A stretch of 64,000 nt of DNA. Source: an uncultured Dyadobacter sp. (GTDB lineage: Bacteria > Bacteroidota > Bacteroidia > Cytophagales > Spirosomataceae). Below, one piece after another: positions 25,176-34,212 of this stretch. The translations under genes were made by a program, and so were the position numbers. Every line of letters begins with the position of its first letter. Position 1 is the first letter of the stretch. Below the pieces are notes generated by a model, which was not told where the DNA came from, made no database searches, and saw only the letters and a list, made by a program, of their open reading frames with translations. Location: positions 50,609 to 114,608 of the forward strand of contig NZ_CAMLSE010000026.1 of assembly GCF_946482605.1 (NCBI RefSeq), written 5' to 3'.

Positions 25176-27167
25176 ATGCCCTCTTTATCCATCCTGCTTG
25201 TCGAAGACGACGAAATTGACGCAATGAAGCTAAGCCGTGCAATTGGCAGAGCGCAGGTGGACATTGGGGAAATCCGGGTGTGCAAATATGCTGAGGAGGC
25301 CTTGCAAATGCTGGATTCCTGGACGCCGGGCTGCATTTTCCTGGATTATCAGCTCCCGAAAACGAATGGCCTCGAATTGCTGAAGCAGGTCAAAGAAACG
25401 GCGCCTCACCTGCCTGTCATCGTGCTCACCTCTCACGGCGACGAGCGTATCGCCGTTGAAATGATGAAGGCCGGAGCACTCGATTACTTCCCAAAGTCGG
25501 AGATAAACCCGGAGAAGCTCACCAAGGCTTTCCATACGATGAGCCAGATGCTCGAAATGGAAAAAGGCCGGGATGAGGCCAAGCACGAGCTTGCCGAAAA
25601 GGAGGAGTTTATCAACAAGATCGCCCTGCTTTCCCCGAATATCATATATGTCATCGACATCGAAAAGTGGACAAACATCTTCCACAACCGGCAGATATGG
25701 AAAATTCTTGGTTATTCGGAAAATGAGGTGATAACAGGTACTAAAAACGGCCTCACCCGCATCATCAATGACCAGGACGAGCAGTCATTCCGACGGCATT
25801 ATCACCACATGCGCTATCATGTCCAGGACGCGGAAGTGATTGAGAAGGAATTCAGGCTGAAACATAAAGACGGGTCGGAAATCTGGATCATTACCCGTGA
25901 AGTCCCTTTCAAACGAAACGGAAAAGGGCATGTGCAGGAAGTACTCGGCACAGCCATCGACATCACCAGCCGCAAAATCGCCGAACAGGAACTGATCCAG
26001 GCCAAGAAAGATGCCGAAGAAGCCACGCGGATCAAATCCGATTTCCTCTCGACGATGAGCCACGAGATCCGGACGCCCATGAATGCGATCATCGGGTTCA
26101 CCGACCTCCTGCTGTCAAGCGGGTTTACCGGGCAGGAAGAACAATATCTGAACACCATCAAATATTCCGCCGACAATCTGCTCGTGATCCTGAACGACAT
26201 CCTGGACTTCTCTAAAATCGAAGCGGGGAAATTTGGTCTGGAAAATTTTGAATTCGACCTGCGTGAAAGGCTTGGATACCTGATGAAAACTTTCGAGATC
26301 AGGGCACGGGAAAAGTCGCTCGATTTCACATTTGAATGCGGCGACAATGTGCCCCAGATCGTGATGGGCGACGCGCACCGGCTCAACCAGATCATGGTGA
26401 ACCTGATCGGTAATGCCCTTAAATTCACCGAAGAAGGCGGATTTGTAAAGGTTTCTGTTCACCTGGCACAGGAACGCGGCGACCGGTTCGACCTTAGAAT
26501 AGACGTGGCAGACTCCGGCATAGGGATTTCTGAGGACAAGCTCAATATCATTTTCGACAGTTTCTCTCAGGCCCACAATAACAATGCGACCCGCAACTTC
26601 GGCGGAACAGGCCTCGGCCTGAGTATTACCCGGAAAATCACCGAGCTAATGAATGGCTCCATAACGGCCCAGAGCAAACTGGGCGAAGGGACGACATTCA
26701 GTATGATCCTGAATTTTGGCAAAGGACGCACGTCTTATGAGGAAGAAAAATCCAATGCGCCAGCCAAACTTTCACTGAAAGGTTACCGTATCCTGGCTGC
26801 CGAGGACATTCTGGCTAATCAGATCCTGCTCAAACATCTGCTGAGGAAATGGGAGGCCGATTTTGTGATCTGCAACAATGGCAAGGAAGTGTTGCAGGCC
26901 CTGGAAGATGGCGACTTCGACCTCATCCTGATGGACATTCAAATGCCGGTCATGGACGGCGTCACGGCGATGAAAAAGATCCAGAGCTCTTTCCCTCGCC
27001 ACCGTGACGTGCCGGTCATCGCCTTAACTGCGGACACCTTCGCCGAAAAAACCCCCGAAATCGCGGCCAGCCATTTCAGCGGCTTTGTGACCAAGCCGTT
27101 CAAGGCGGAGGAGTTGATCCGGGTTATTAGTCAGCATTTGGCGGTAGGGAGTGGGGTTGTGGAGTAA
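25176..27167 (+). CDS. Hybrid histidine kinase: REC-PAS-HisKA-HATPase-REC
   Basis: A 663-residue hybrid kinase with receivers at both ends. Receiver 1 (about 4-122) has EDDE and Asp57 in [20 protein letters not shown] domain lies at about 150-268 ([21 protein letters not shown] to [11 protein letters not shown]). HisKA follows with His296 in [18 protein letters not shown], then HATPase_c with [22 protein letters not shown], and [13 protein letters not shown]. Receiver 2 near the end has Asp587 in [13 protein letters not shown] and a late [11 protein letters not shown]. All phosphotransfer residues are present. It completes the FIST signalling operon; no output regulator is encoded nearby, so downstream effects lie elsewhere in the genome. 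Confidence 0.93.
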   Translation: MPSLSILLVEDDEIDAMKLSRAIGRAQVDIGEIRVCKYAEEALQMLDSWTPGCIFLDYQLPKTNGLELLKQVKETAPHLPVIVLTSHGDERIAVEMMKAGALDYFPKSEINPEKLTKAFHTMSQMLEMEKGRDEAKHELAEKEEFINKIALLSPNIIYVIDIEKWTNIFHNRQIWKILGYSENEVITGTKNGLTRIINDQDEQSFRRHYHHMRYHVQDAEVIEKEFRLKHKDGSEIWIITREVPFKRNGKGHVQEVLGTAIDITSRKIAEQELIQAKKDAEEATRIKSDFLSTMSHEIRTPMNAIIGFTDLLLSSGFTGQEEQYLNTIKYSADNLLVILNDILDFSKIEAGKFGLENFEFDLRERLGYLMKTFEIRAREKSLDFTFECGDNVPQIVMGDAHRLNQIMVNLIGNALKFTEEGGFVKVSVHLAQERGDRFDLRIDVADSGIGISEDKLNIIFDSFSQAHNNNATRNFGGTGLGLSITRKITELMNGSITAQSKLGEGTTFSMILNFGKGRTSYEEEKSNAPAKLSLKGYRILAAEDILANQILLKHLLRKWEADFVICNNGKEVLQALEDGDFDLILMDIQMPVMDGVTAMKKIQSSFPRHRDVPVIALTADTFAEKTPEIAASHFSGFVTKPFKAEELIRVISQHLAVGSGVVE

Positions 27168-27309
27168 ATGTATTCCTGTTAGATAACTTCGAAGAATTCT
27201 ATACTTTTGTCGCAACACGTTCACCCCCCTTCTCAATGGAACAGGGCGCTTTGGGTGAATTTTTTATTTATATATTTTCTTGTAGGAAACTCGAACAATT
27301 CATATATTT

Positions 27310-27519
27310 ATGAAGAAATTCAATTCGATTCCGGAAGCATTTGATTGGTGGATAAAAAATGTCTATCCGTCTTTACCTCCTGATGTGAAAAAAGGAAAGC
27401 CTGTCACAGCCTGGCGGGATTACACTTATAATCAGGGTATTTCAGAGAAACGAATGCGCGATATTCTGATAGAATTCGGAAATTTCAGAATCGAGACCCT
27501 CATCGTTTATGAGCCGTGA
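27310..27519 (+). CDS. Small protein of unknown function
   Basis: A 69-residue protein I do not recognise. It has a high aromatic content in the first half (FDWWIKNVYPSLPPDVKKG), then TAWRDYTYNQGISEKRMRDILIEFGNFRIETLIVYEP. The pattern resembles a small compact alpha/beta protein, with no membrane helix or signal peptide. An ATG start and a codon pattern like its neighbours support coding. It lies 142 bases after the hybrid kinase; an association with the signalling operon is possible but not shown. Base composition upstream (27168-27309) becomes AT-rich, as in a promoter. Confidence 0.6.
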   Translation: MKKFNSIPEAFDWWIKNVYPSLPPDVKKGKPVTAWRDYTYNQGISEKRMRDILIEFGNFRIETLIVYEP

Positions 27520-27592
27520 ATCCGGCTTTTTATTTGCAAGAAATTAATCGGAAATCCGACAAGCAATTATTCACTATCAAAACCACACGACT

Positions 27593-27835
27593 ATGAATGC
27601 ATTAAAGAACAACAATCCCAATGACAAGCAAGCAAGCATCAACCAACAGGAAATCCTCAAATCCTTCTTCCAGACGGACGGTGTTGGTGAGATCGTCTCG
27701 TCGCTGAATGTAATGGCTGAAAGTTTTTTATTCGGTCAAAATCTTGAAAATGTAAGCGCTGAAATGAGGGGGCATCTGGTGAATCAGTTGCGAGTAGCGA
27801 GCCTGATTGCACAATTGGGGGAAAATTATCGATAG
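27593..27835 (+). CDS. Small protein of unknown function
   Basis: An 80-residue protein with no family I can name. It is polar and probably helical: an Asn/Gln-rich N-terminus (ALKNNNPNDKQASINQQ), then EILKSFFQTDGVGEIVSSLNVMAESFLFG and MRGHLVNQLRVASLIAQLGE. No signal peptide or membrane segment. It starts with an ATG 73 bases after the previous small gene, in the same direction, and is followed by a palindrome-rich non-coding stretch. Coding status is supported by frame-wide hydrophobic periodicity and length only. Confidence 0.5.
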   Translation: MNALKNNNPNDKQASINQQEILKSFFQTDGVGEIVSSLNVMAESFLFGQNLENVSAEMRGHLVNQLRVASLIAQLGENYR

Positions 27836-27860
27836 TGGAGCGGCGGCACTTAGTACAGGA

Positions 27861-28001
27861 GGCTCCATCCGGAGCCATCGTTTTTGTACATCATCCAAAT
27901 TTGCTACAAACAGGTCGTTCCTCCGGAACGGTATCTGGATTCCGGAGGAATCAAATGTATAGCGCACAGGCCGCTTCTAGCATTTGGGCTCCGGAGGAGC
28001 C
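27861..28001. repeat. Cluster of four small GGAGG/CCTCC hairpins (REP-like)
   Basis: Within 141 bases there are four short hairpins with 6-base-pair stems: GGCTCC-atcc-GGAGCC (27861-27876), CGTTCC-tcc-GGAACG (27916-27930), GATTCC-gga-GGAATC (27938-27952) and GGCTCC-gga-GGAGCC (27987-28001). All share a CTCCGGAG-like core. No protein feature is recognisable in the overlapping open frames. Regular small palindromes of shared core in an intergenic space look like a dispersed palindromic repeat element. The whole gene-free stretch 27836-28194 consists of this cluster plus the terminator at 28122-28172. Confidence 0.6.
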
Positions 28002-28121
28002 TCCGAGGCCGATGTCGACGGCTAGCGACATAAGGTTCAGATCCTGCCCCGTTACCATCGGCGAGAAGCCCGGTAAATCGCTCATATACAAGCAAATACA
28101 CCCTATCATACATCAAAAATA

Positions 28122-28172
28122 AGCAAAACTGGAAAAATATGGAATCTGATTCCATATTTTTCCAGTTTTGCT
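28122..28172. terminator. Large perfect palindrome, bidirectional terminator
   Basis: Arms of 25 bases (28122-28146 and 28148-28172) are perfectly complementary around one central base. Each arm carries an A/T-run (GGAAAAATAT / ATATTTTTCC) and the structure lies between the convergent small-protein gene and pdeM, 22 bases from the latter's stop. Its placement fits a bidirectional terminator. Confidence 0.8.
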
Positions 28173-28194
28173 ACAATCATCTCATTATCTGTAT

Positions 28195-28836
28195 TTAACA
28201 AACAGAAAAAACCCGGGTCTCGGTAGTAATGTAGATCTTTCGGTCATCGACCAGCCCCATTTGATATCCGCCCGTGAAGACACCGAAACTCGGAAGAATA
28301 GCCTGACTTTTGTCCACTACGAAGCAGGGCAGCCGCAGACTTTGACGGCCTTTACCATAAGATGTAAAAACGGGATGAATATGTCCCGCAAAAACGAAAC
28401 GGGATGGGTCAGGCTCTGTTTTGGGGTGATGGGTGAATATAAATCCGCCTTCTTCAAAATCCTCCGCATGTACTTGCAGGTCGCATTCGAGTAACAGGCT
28501 TACCGGCAGAATATCGTGGTTACCGATCACGATAATCATTTCGATGTAATGGTGCTCGTCGCGCCATTGCCGGAAAAGCTCCCATTCAGAATTGTATTCG
28601 CTATGGAACAGGTCACCAAGAAAGATAATGCGGGTGGCGCCGGTATTCCGGACGATTTCATTGAGCCGTTCGAAATTATTGGCGACTGCATTGTTCGGAA
28701 TGGCTATGCCTTCCTTTCTGAAATGCGTCACTTTACCCAAATGCAGGTCACCAATCAGTAATGTTTGCGTTTCCTCCCAAAAAATGGCCCTTTGTGCCAG
28801 TAATAAAAAATGGTTTTCCCTAATCTCAATCTGCAT
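28195..28836 (-). CDS. pdeM: Ligase-associated DNA damage response endonuclease PdeM (metallophosphoesterase)
   Basis: A 213-residue calcineurin-like metallophosphoesterase. All metal-binding motifs are present: GDLHLGK (Asp30, His32), LGDLFHS, IGNHDI, TH in FIFTHHP, and GHIHP. The family belongs to the bacterial DNA repair cassette in which an Lhr-type helicase, an ATP-dependent ligase, a metallo-beta-lactamase exonuclease and this manganese nuclease are encoded together. It is the last gene of that cassette here and its start overlaps the helicase stop by 11 bases, giving translational coupling. A large bidirectional terminator follows. Confidence 0.93.
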   Translation of the reverse strand: MQIEIRENHFLLLAQRAIFWEETQTLLIGDLHLGKVTHFRKEGIAIPNNAVANNFERLNEIVRNTGATRIIFLGDLFHSEYNSEWELFRQWRDEHHYIEMIIVIGNHDILPVSLLLECDLQVHAEDFEEGGFIFTHHPKTEPDPSRFVFAGHIHPVFTSYGKGRQSLRLPCFVVDKSQAILPSFGVFTGGYQMGLVDDRKIYITTETRVFSVC

Positions 28837-31288
28837 TACTGTATTGTTTGATCATTTTCTGGATCCTGTCGTCCAGCTTTTCCGACGTCAGTTGTTCCCG
28901 CAACCTGTCCACCATGATCGGAAACGAGAATGGCGTGGGCCTGTCGGTGGTTTTGACAATAATTTTCTGATGTGCAATGCGTTCGAGCGCCTGCCGCATC
29001 CGGACTTCCTCCAACTGGTAAGTGAGCACCTCCTGATAGGCTTGCTTTACGAGCAGGTTGTTGTCCTCGTACTTGCTCATAACTTTGAAAAGCAGCGAAC
29101 TGGAAGCTTGCAAGTGCCTTGTTTTGACATACTTACCCGGATACCCCTGAAACATTAATCCCGCGATGGCCGCAATCTCCCGGAACTTGCGTTTCGCCAT
29201 TTCGGTCGCATTCACACTTTGATAAATGTCGTCAACGAGGTGTTTGGTTGAAAAGAGATCGGTTTGCGTCATCATTTCGGCCAGGTCGACGTACTGATCA
29301 CTTAACAACTCAAACCCGTAATCGTTCATGGCCACGGAAAATGTGATGGGCCTCAGCTGACTAATGCGGTAGGCGAGAATGATCGACATTCCCTCATGCA
29401 CCAGCCTGCCTTCGAACGGAAATATGAAGATATGGTGTCCCTCGCGGGTTTCGCATTGTTCGATGAGCAGCTCGTCGGTTTTGGGGATCATGGACCGCGT
29501 TTCCTGCAAATGGAGCAGCGGCTGCATCTTGGCAAGCTCCATTTCTTTGTACGGATTCTCGATTGCATCCGCCAGCCGTTCCCGGATAAATGCCGAAAGC
29601 TGGGACGATAACGGCATCCGCCCGCCGGCCCATCGCACGACGTACCCCTTTTTCCCTTCGGCTTTCTTTACTGTGACCGTCAGTTCATGAATACGAACGA
29701 ACTCCACGCTCATACCGGCAAAGAAAAACACATCCCCGGCCTTCATCCAGGTCACAAACGATTCCTCGACCGAGCCCAGGTACTTCCCGCTCTGCAACTT
29801 CACCTTCATGGACACCTCGGAGACGATTGTCCCCATACTGAGCAAATGCCGGTGCGCAATGCGGCGGCTCGTCACGACATAACGTCCGTTTACCCGCTCC
29901 ACTTTTTTGTATTCATCATAAACCGTGAGCGAGGCGCTGCCCGTGGTAATGTAGCCCAACAGCCATTCCCATTCCTCCCGGTTGAGATATTGGTAACCAT
30001 AGGCGCTTGTCACTTCCTCGAAAAGCTCGGCTTCGTCGAAACCCTCACCCACCGCCAAAGTGATCATCCACTGTGCCAGCACATCGAATGCATGCGCTAC
30101 CGGCGGACGGTCTTCCAGCATATTTTTGATGACACCCTCCCGCAGCGAAACCGCTTCAATCAGTTCCAATGCATTGGTTGGACAGAAATAGATCTTGCTG
30201 TCCACGCCCGGCTGGTGGCCGCTACGACCCGCCCTCTGGATGAACCGCGCAATGCTTTTGGGGCTTCCTACCTGTATGACCGTATCCACGGGACGGAAAT
30301 CGACACCCAAATCGAGGCTGGCCGTGCAGATCACCAGTTTCAGCCGTTCATCGTGCAATGCTTCCTCTACCCAGTCGCGTATTTCACGATCCAGGGACGC
30401 GTGGTGCAAGGCCATTATCCCGGCAAATTCAGGATACTTTTCAATGATGGTCCGGTACCAGATCTCCGTCCCGGACCGGGTGTTCGTAAAGAGTAATGTC
30501 GTGTGGCTCTTATTGACGATCTCTACCACCTTATCCACCAGCCGAATCCCCATATAACCCGACCACGGCAGTGTCTCGACGCGTTCGGGAATTATACTTT
30601 CGACCAGGATTCGCTTATCGGTGTTCGCTTTGATGATCACTGAGTTTTCCTCCGGGAATCGCATACCCAGGAGCACACGCCTGGCCTCTTCCAGATTTCC
30701 TATCGTTGCCGAGATGCCCCAGGTCTGAAGACCTGGGTTGAGGGTGCGGAGTCTTGCGAGCGCCAGTTCGGTTTGCGTCCCGCGTTTGCTGCCCATTAGT
30801 TCATGCCATTCGTCCACCACGACGGTATGGAGGTTTTTAAAAAACTCCGAGCTGTTCTTTTGTGTGAACAGCATATGTAAACTTTCGGGTGTGATAATGA
30901 GCGCGTCGGGCATCTGCTTTTTCTGCTCGTTACGCTCACGCGTACCCGTATCGCCCGTACGTATACCTACCCGCCACGTGAGGTTCATCTCGAGGGCAGC
31001 CATTTCCATATTCCGGAAAAGGTCTTTTGAAAGTGCACGCAACGGTGTAATCCAGAGGACCTGCAAGCCCTTTTTCGTTTTGAGCGGTTTTTTAGGAAGC
31101 GAATTGATATGACGGATCAGGATCGGAAGCCAGAGCGAATAGGTTTTTCCGCTACCGGTGGGCGCGTTCACCAACCCGCTTTTGCCAGCCAGATAAGCAG
31201 CGGCCGCCTCTTTCTGAAAAGCGGCCCACTTCCATTTTTTGTCTTTAAACCATTGTTCAACAATGCTATGTCCGCGGGATTTGGTCAA
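28826..31288 (-). CDS. Ligase-associated DNA damage response DEXH helicase (Lhr-core-like)
   Basis: An 820-residue superfamily 2 helicase of the Lhr-core type. Motifs: Walker A NAPTGSGKTYS (about 41-51), motif Ia TPLRALSKDL, DEXH box VVVDEWHELMGSKRG, motif III GISATIGN, motif IV region LLFTNTRSGTE, motif V ASLDLGVDF, motif VI QRAGRSGHQPG. The C-terminal half carries the winged-helix and beta-barrel Lhr-core regions. It should be a 3'-5' DNA translocase acting with the ligase and nucleases of the cassette. Upstream of it an AAA ATPase gene (31373-32545) separates it from the ligase gene, although all read in the same direction. Full length. Confidence 0.93.
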   Translation of the reverse strand: MTKSRGHSIVEQWFKDKKWKWAAFQKEAAAAYLAGKSGLVNAPTGSGKTYSLWLPILIRHINSLPKKPLKTKKGLQVLWITPLRALSKDLFRNMEMAALEMNLTWRVGIRTGDTGTRERNEQKKQMPDALIITPESLHMLFTQKNSSEFFKNLHTVVVDEWHELMGSKRGTQTELALARLRTLNPGLQTWGISATIGNLEEARRVLLGMRFPEENSVIIKANTDKRILVESIIPERVETLPWSGYMGIRLVDKVVEIVNKSHTTLLFTNTRSGTEIWYRTIIEKYPEFAGIMALHHASLDREIRDWVEEALHDERLKLVICTASLDLGVDFRPVDTVIQVGSPKSIARFIQRAGRSGHQPGVDSKIYFCPTNALELIEAVSLREGVIKNMLEDRPPVAHAFDVLAQWMITLAVGEGFDEAELFEEVTSAYGYQYLNREEWEWLLGYITTGSASLTVYDEYKKVERVNGRYVVTSRRIAHRHLLSMGTIVSEVSMKVKLQSGKYLGSVEESFVTWMKAGDVFFFAGMSVEFVRIHELTVTVKKAEGKKGYVVRWAGGRMPLSSQLSAFIRERLADAIENPYKEMELAKMQPLLHLQETRSMIPKTDELLIEQCETREGHHIFIFPFEGRLVHEGMSIILAYRISQLRPITFSVAMNDYGFELLSDQYVDLAEMMTQTDLFSTKHLVDDIYQSVNATEMAKRKFREIAAIAGLMFQGYPGKYVKTRHLQASSSLLFKVMSKYEDNNLLVKQAYQEVLTYQLEEVRMRQALERIAHQKIIVKTTDRPTPFSFPIMVDRLREQLTSEKLDDRIQKMIKQYSNAD

Positions 31289-31372
31289 GGGTGGTGGTGA
31301 TGATTGATATAGGATGATTTCATCAATTTCTGTACCAATCTACGAAAGAAGTCAGTAGGGGGAAAGCTTCTG

Positions 31373-32545
31373 TCATGCAGACATCACTTCCTGCATCATT
31401 CCGGACAGCGAAATAGCGGTAATGCCATTCCCCATCGGAAATGTATCCCGACCCGAATAGACGGCAAATTTCCGGTCGGGTTTGATATCTCCGGCTGCAA
31501 TATGGAATCCTTTCGATAACCGTGGGGCCGAGCTTCGCTTGATTTCAATAGCCCATTTCCGGCCGTCTGCAAATTCAAGGATCAGGTCCATTTCCGACCC
31601 TCCAACCGAGCGGTAATAGTAGGGCTGCGTGCGGGGAGGCGCAACGCTCAGGATATTTTCGATAACAAAACCTTCCCAGCTTCCTCCCACTACGGGATGC
31701 CCGAGCAGCGCATTCAGGTTTTCTATATTGAGAAGAGCATGGGCAATGCCGCTATCTCTCACGTAAACTTTCGGACTGCGCACGAGGCGCTTGCCTTCGT
31801 TAGGTCCCCATGGCTGTAATCGCCTGACCAGCAGAAGATCTACCATTAAATCAAGATAACGCGCGATGGTCACACCAGATACATCGAGGCTCCGGGCCAG
31901 GTGCGCTGCATTTACCACACTACCCTGCAAATGAGCCAGCATTGTCCAAAAACGTTCGAGGGTAGCAGCCGGAATTCTTGGTCCAAGCTGGGGAACGTCC
32001 CGTTCCAGGTAGGTTCGGATAAAATCCTGTCTCCAGGCGAGGCTATCGGGATCGGACGCTGCCAGCAAACTCTCCGGAAAGCCTCCTCTAAGCCACAAAG
32101 TGTCCGCTTGCCCGGCCATTTCATACTCATACTCAATGGCATCTATGGGGTAGAGTTCCAGATAGGCAATCCGGCCTGCCAATGATTCACTGGATTGCTG
32201 TAAAAGATCGATGGAGGCAGACCCTAAAAACAGGAATAATCCGGAAGTTTTTCCCTTTCTCCTCTCCTGGTCTATGATCCCTCTGAGTTCGACAAAAAGT
32301 TCTGGTAGTCGTTGAACTTCATCCAGTATGATCAGCTGATCGCTGTTGCTTTCGTAGAATGCCCTTATATCCTTTACTTTTTCCAGATCCAGCCTGCTTT
32401 CAAGGTCTAGATATACGGAAGGACGTGAATCAAAAATGTCGAGCGCAATGGTAGTCTTTCCTACCTGACGGGGGCCCATCAGTGCAACGGACGGACTTCT
32501 TCTCAAAGCCTCCGCAATGCTTTTTTCGAGTCTACGTTTTATCAT
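31373..32545 (-). CDS. AAA_14 / DUF4143 ATPase inserted in the repair cassette
   Basis: A 390-residue ATPase: Walker A GPRQVGKT (24-31), Walker B LIILDEVQRLPEL (about 71-83), sensor region LFLFLGSASIDLLQQSSESLAGR, then a winged-helix part (LARSLDVSGVTIARYLDLM) and a C-terminal DUF4143 domain with a nuclease-like core VGGSEMDLILEF...KWAIEIKRS. These proteins are common single-gene ATPases of uncertain role, often varying between strains. It lies between the ligase and helicase genes of a conserved cassette, with 84 and 68 bases of AT-rich flank, and has its own candidate operator. Same strand as the cassette, so it does not block transcription. It is probably a transferred gene. Confidence 0.88.
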   Translation of the reverse strand: MIKRRLEKSIAEALRRSPSVALMGPRQVGKTTIALDIFDSRPSVYLDLESRLDLEKVKDIRAFYESNSDQLIILDEVQRLPELFVELRGIIDQERRKGKTSGLFLFLGSASIDLLQQSSESLAGRIAYLELYPIDAIEYEYEMAGQADTLWLRGGFPESLLAASDPDSLAWRQDFIRTYLERDVPQLGPRIPAATLERFWTMLAHLQGSVVNAAHLARSLDVSGVTIARYLDLMVDLLLVRRLQPWGPNEGKRLVRSPKVYVRDSGIAHALLNIENLNALLGHPVVGGSWEGFVIENILSVAPPRTQPYYYRSVGGSEMDLILEFADGRKWAIEIKRSSAPRLSKGFHIAAGDIKPDRKFAVYSGRDTFPMGNGITAISLSGMMQEVMSA

Positions 32546-32584
32546 CTATGTAAAACTAACATCAAATATTACATTTACATAGAT
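32544..32584 (-). promoter_or_regulatory. Inverted repeat at the start of the DUF4143 ATPase gene
   Basis: ATCTATGTAAA (32544-32554) and TTTACATAGAT (32574-32584) are perfect 11-base inverted repeats 19 bases apart. One arm overlaps the ATG (32543-32545). On the minus strand the spacer holds TAATATTTG, close to the Bacteroidota minus-7 box. The layout fits an operator for autoregulation or a leader hairpin masking the start. Confidence 0.5.
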
Positions 32585-32613
32585 AATATTATAATATTTA
32601 TACAATATATTTA

Positions 32614-34212
32614 TTATTTATAATTATTTAAAATATCCCGCAAACTTCCCAAGCTATCTGCATCCTCCGGTTTTTTGTCCTTCCGCCATCTCAAAATCCT
32701 GGGAAACCGGACGGCAATACCCGACTTGTGCCGCGATGATTCGTTGATGCCTTCGAAACCGATCTCAAAAACCAGCTCAGGCTTCACCGTGCGGACTGGG
32801 CCGAATTTTTCAAGGACATTGCGCTTGATGAAATAATCAACCTGACCGATCTCCGCGTCAGTCAGGCCGGAATAGGCTTTGGCAAACGGAACCAGCTTAC
32901 CATCTTCACCCCATACTGCAAAAGTATAATCCGTAAACAGTTCTGCACGGCGACCGGAGCCTTTCTGGGCATAAATCAATACCGCATCCACACTCAGCGG
33001 ATCGATTTTCCACTTCCACCAATCACCCTTTTTCCTCCCGACCTGGTAGGTACTGGCTTTACGTTTGATCATAAAACCTTCGGCAATATTTTCACGTGAC
33101 CGGGGATGGAGGTCTTGCAAGTCCTGCCAGTTATCGAACTCGATCAGAGGTGACAAATGGAAATACGACTGTGCAGGAATACCTGCGTGAATGGCTTCCA
33201 GCTGCATACGCCGCTGCTCCTGTGTCAGTCCGCGGATATCGACGCCATTCGCTTCCAGAATGTCGTAGGTTAAAAGCGCCACAGGAGCTTCATCCAGCAC
33301 TTTCTTCGAAAGATTTTTGCGGCCAATGCGCGTTTGCAGCACATTGAATGGCATAGGCTTTCCACCGGAAAAGGTCACGATTTCTCCATCCAGCACGGTT
33401 CCATCCGGCAATACCTCACTCAGCGCATGCAGTTCGGGGAATTTGTCGGTAGAGAGTTCCTCGCCGCGCGTCCAGATGAACAGCTCTTTGTTCCGATAAA
33501 TGATCTGTGAACGAATGCCATCCCATTTCCATTCTGCAAACCAATCGTTAGGTTCGCCGAGGCCCGATACTTCGCCTTCAATGGGATAGGCCAGAAAAAA
33601 CGGGTAAGGCCTGGATGCATTATCATTTTCACCTTTATCGAGGATCAGCCTCTCAAAAGTAGTATCAAGCGGGTCCCATTGGCCCATCACGCGGTGCGCG
33701 ATCACATTCGGATCTGTTTCAGTCGCCTCCGCCAATGCCCTCACCACGAGTGTTTGTGAAACCCCGATCCGGAAACTTCCCATCAGCAGTTTATTAAAAA
33801 CAAAAGTCTCGTGTTGCGAAAGTTCACGCCATGCCGCGGTGATGTGCAGGTGTTTCTCGTCGTCGGTCATACCCGGTAACATGCCTAGATACTGAAACCA
33901 TTCCGAGAGCGATTTTTCCGAACCGCCGGAAACTATCCTGGGCAAGAGTAAAGAAATCGTCTCGCCCAGATCACCTACGCTGTGGTAACTTTCCTGAAAA
34001 AGCCACATCGGAATCCCCGCTTCTTCCGCCGCCCATTCCTTCACCTGCGTGCGGTTGACTTTGAATGACGGCCGGCGGCCTGTAAAAAGTGTCAATGCCC
34101 ACAGCTTATCCTGATCCGCCGCAGCCAGAAAATAGTTTTTCATCAGTTCAACCTTCGCATTGGTCTTATTCGTCCGGTCGAGGTTCATGAAGAGATCTGC
34201 AAACTGTTTCAT
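32614..34212 (-). CDS. ATP-dependent DNA ligase of the damage-response cassette
   Basis: A 532-residue ATP-dependent DNA ligase of the type annotated as cisplatin damage response ligase. The N-terminal DNA-binding domain precedes the adenylation domain with nucleophile Lys229 in EWKWDGIR, then motif III TVLDGEIV, motif IIIa region VALLTYDILE, motif IV EGFMIKRK and motif V WWKWKIDP. The C-terminal OB domain ends with SGIAVRFPRILRWRKDKKPED. Seals nicks left by the partner nucleases. Its ATG overlaps the exonuclease stop by four bases (34209-34212). In other genomes the helicase gene would follow directly; here an AAA ATPase gene intervenes. Confidence 0.93.
   Translation of the reverse strand: MKQFADLFMNLDRTNKTNAKVELMKNYFLAAADQDKLWALTLFTGRRPSFKVNRTQVKEWAAEEAGIPMWLFQESYHSVGDLGETISLLLPRIVSGGSEKSLSEWFQYLGMLPGMTDDEKHLHITAAWRELSQHETFVFNKLLMGSFRIGVSQTLVVRALAEATETDPNVIAHRVMGQWDPLDTTFERLILDKGENDNASRPYPFFLAYPIEGEVSGLGEPNDWFAEWKWDGIRSQIIYRNKELFIWTRGEELSTDKFPELHALSEVLPDGTVLDGEIVTFSGGKPMPFNVLQTRIGRKNLSKKVLDEAPVALLTYDILEANGVDIRGLTQEQRRMQLEAIHAGIPAQSYFHLSPLIEFDNWQDLQDLHPRSRENIAEGFMIKRKASTYQVGRKKGDWWKWKIDPLSVDAVLIYAQKGSGRRAELFTDYTFAVWGEDGKLVPFAKAYSGLTDAEIGQVDYFIKRNVLEKFGPVRTVKPELVFEIGFEGINESSRHKSGIAVRFPRILRWRKDKKPEDADSLGSLRDILNNYK

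Noticed and set aside
27835..28122. 95-codon open frame over the hairpin cluster
   Set aside because: The sequence is made of palindromes and repeats; the frame overlaps them and lacks protein-like composition.
29687..30496. 269-codon plus-strand open frame opposite the helicase gene
   Set aside because: Antisense to intact helicase motifs; no recognisable domain or start context.
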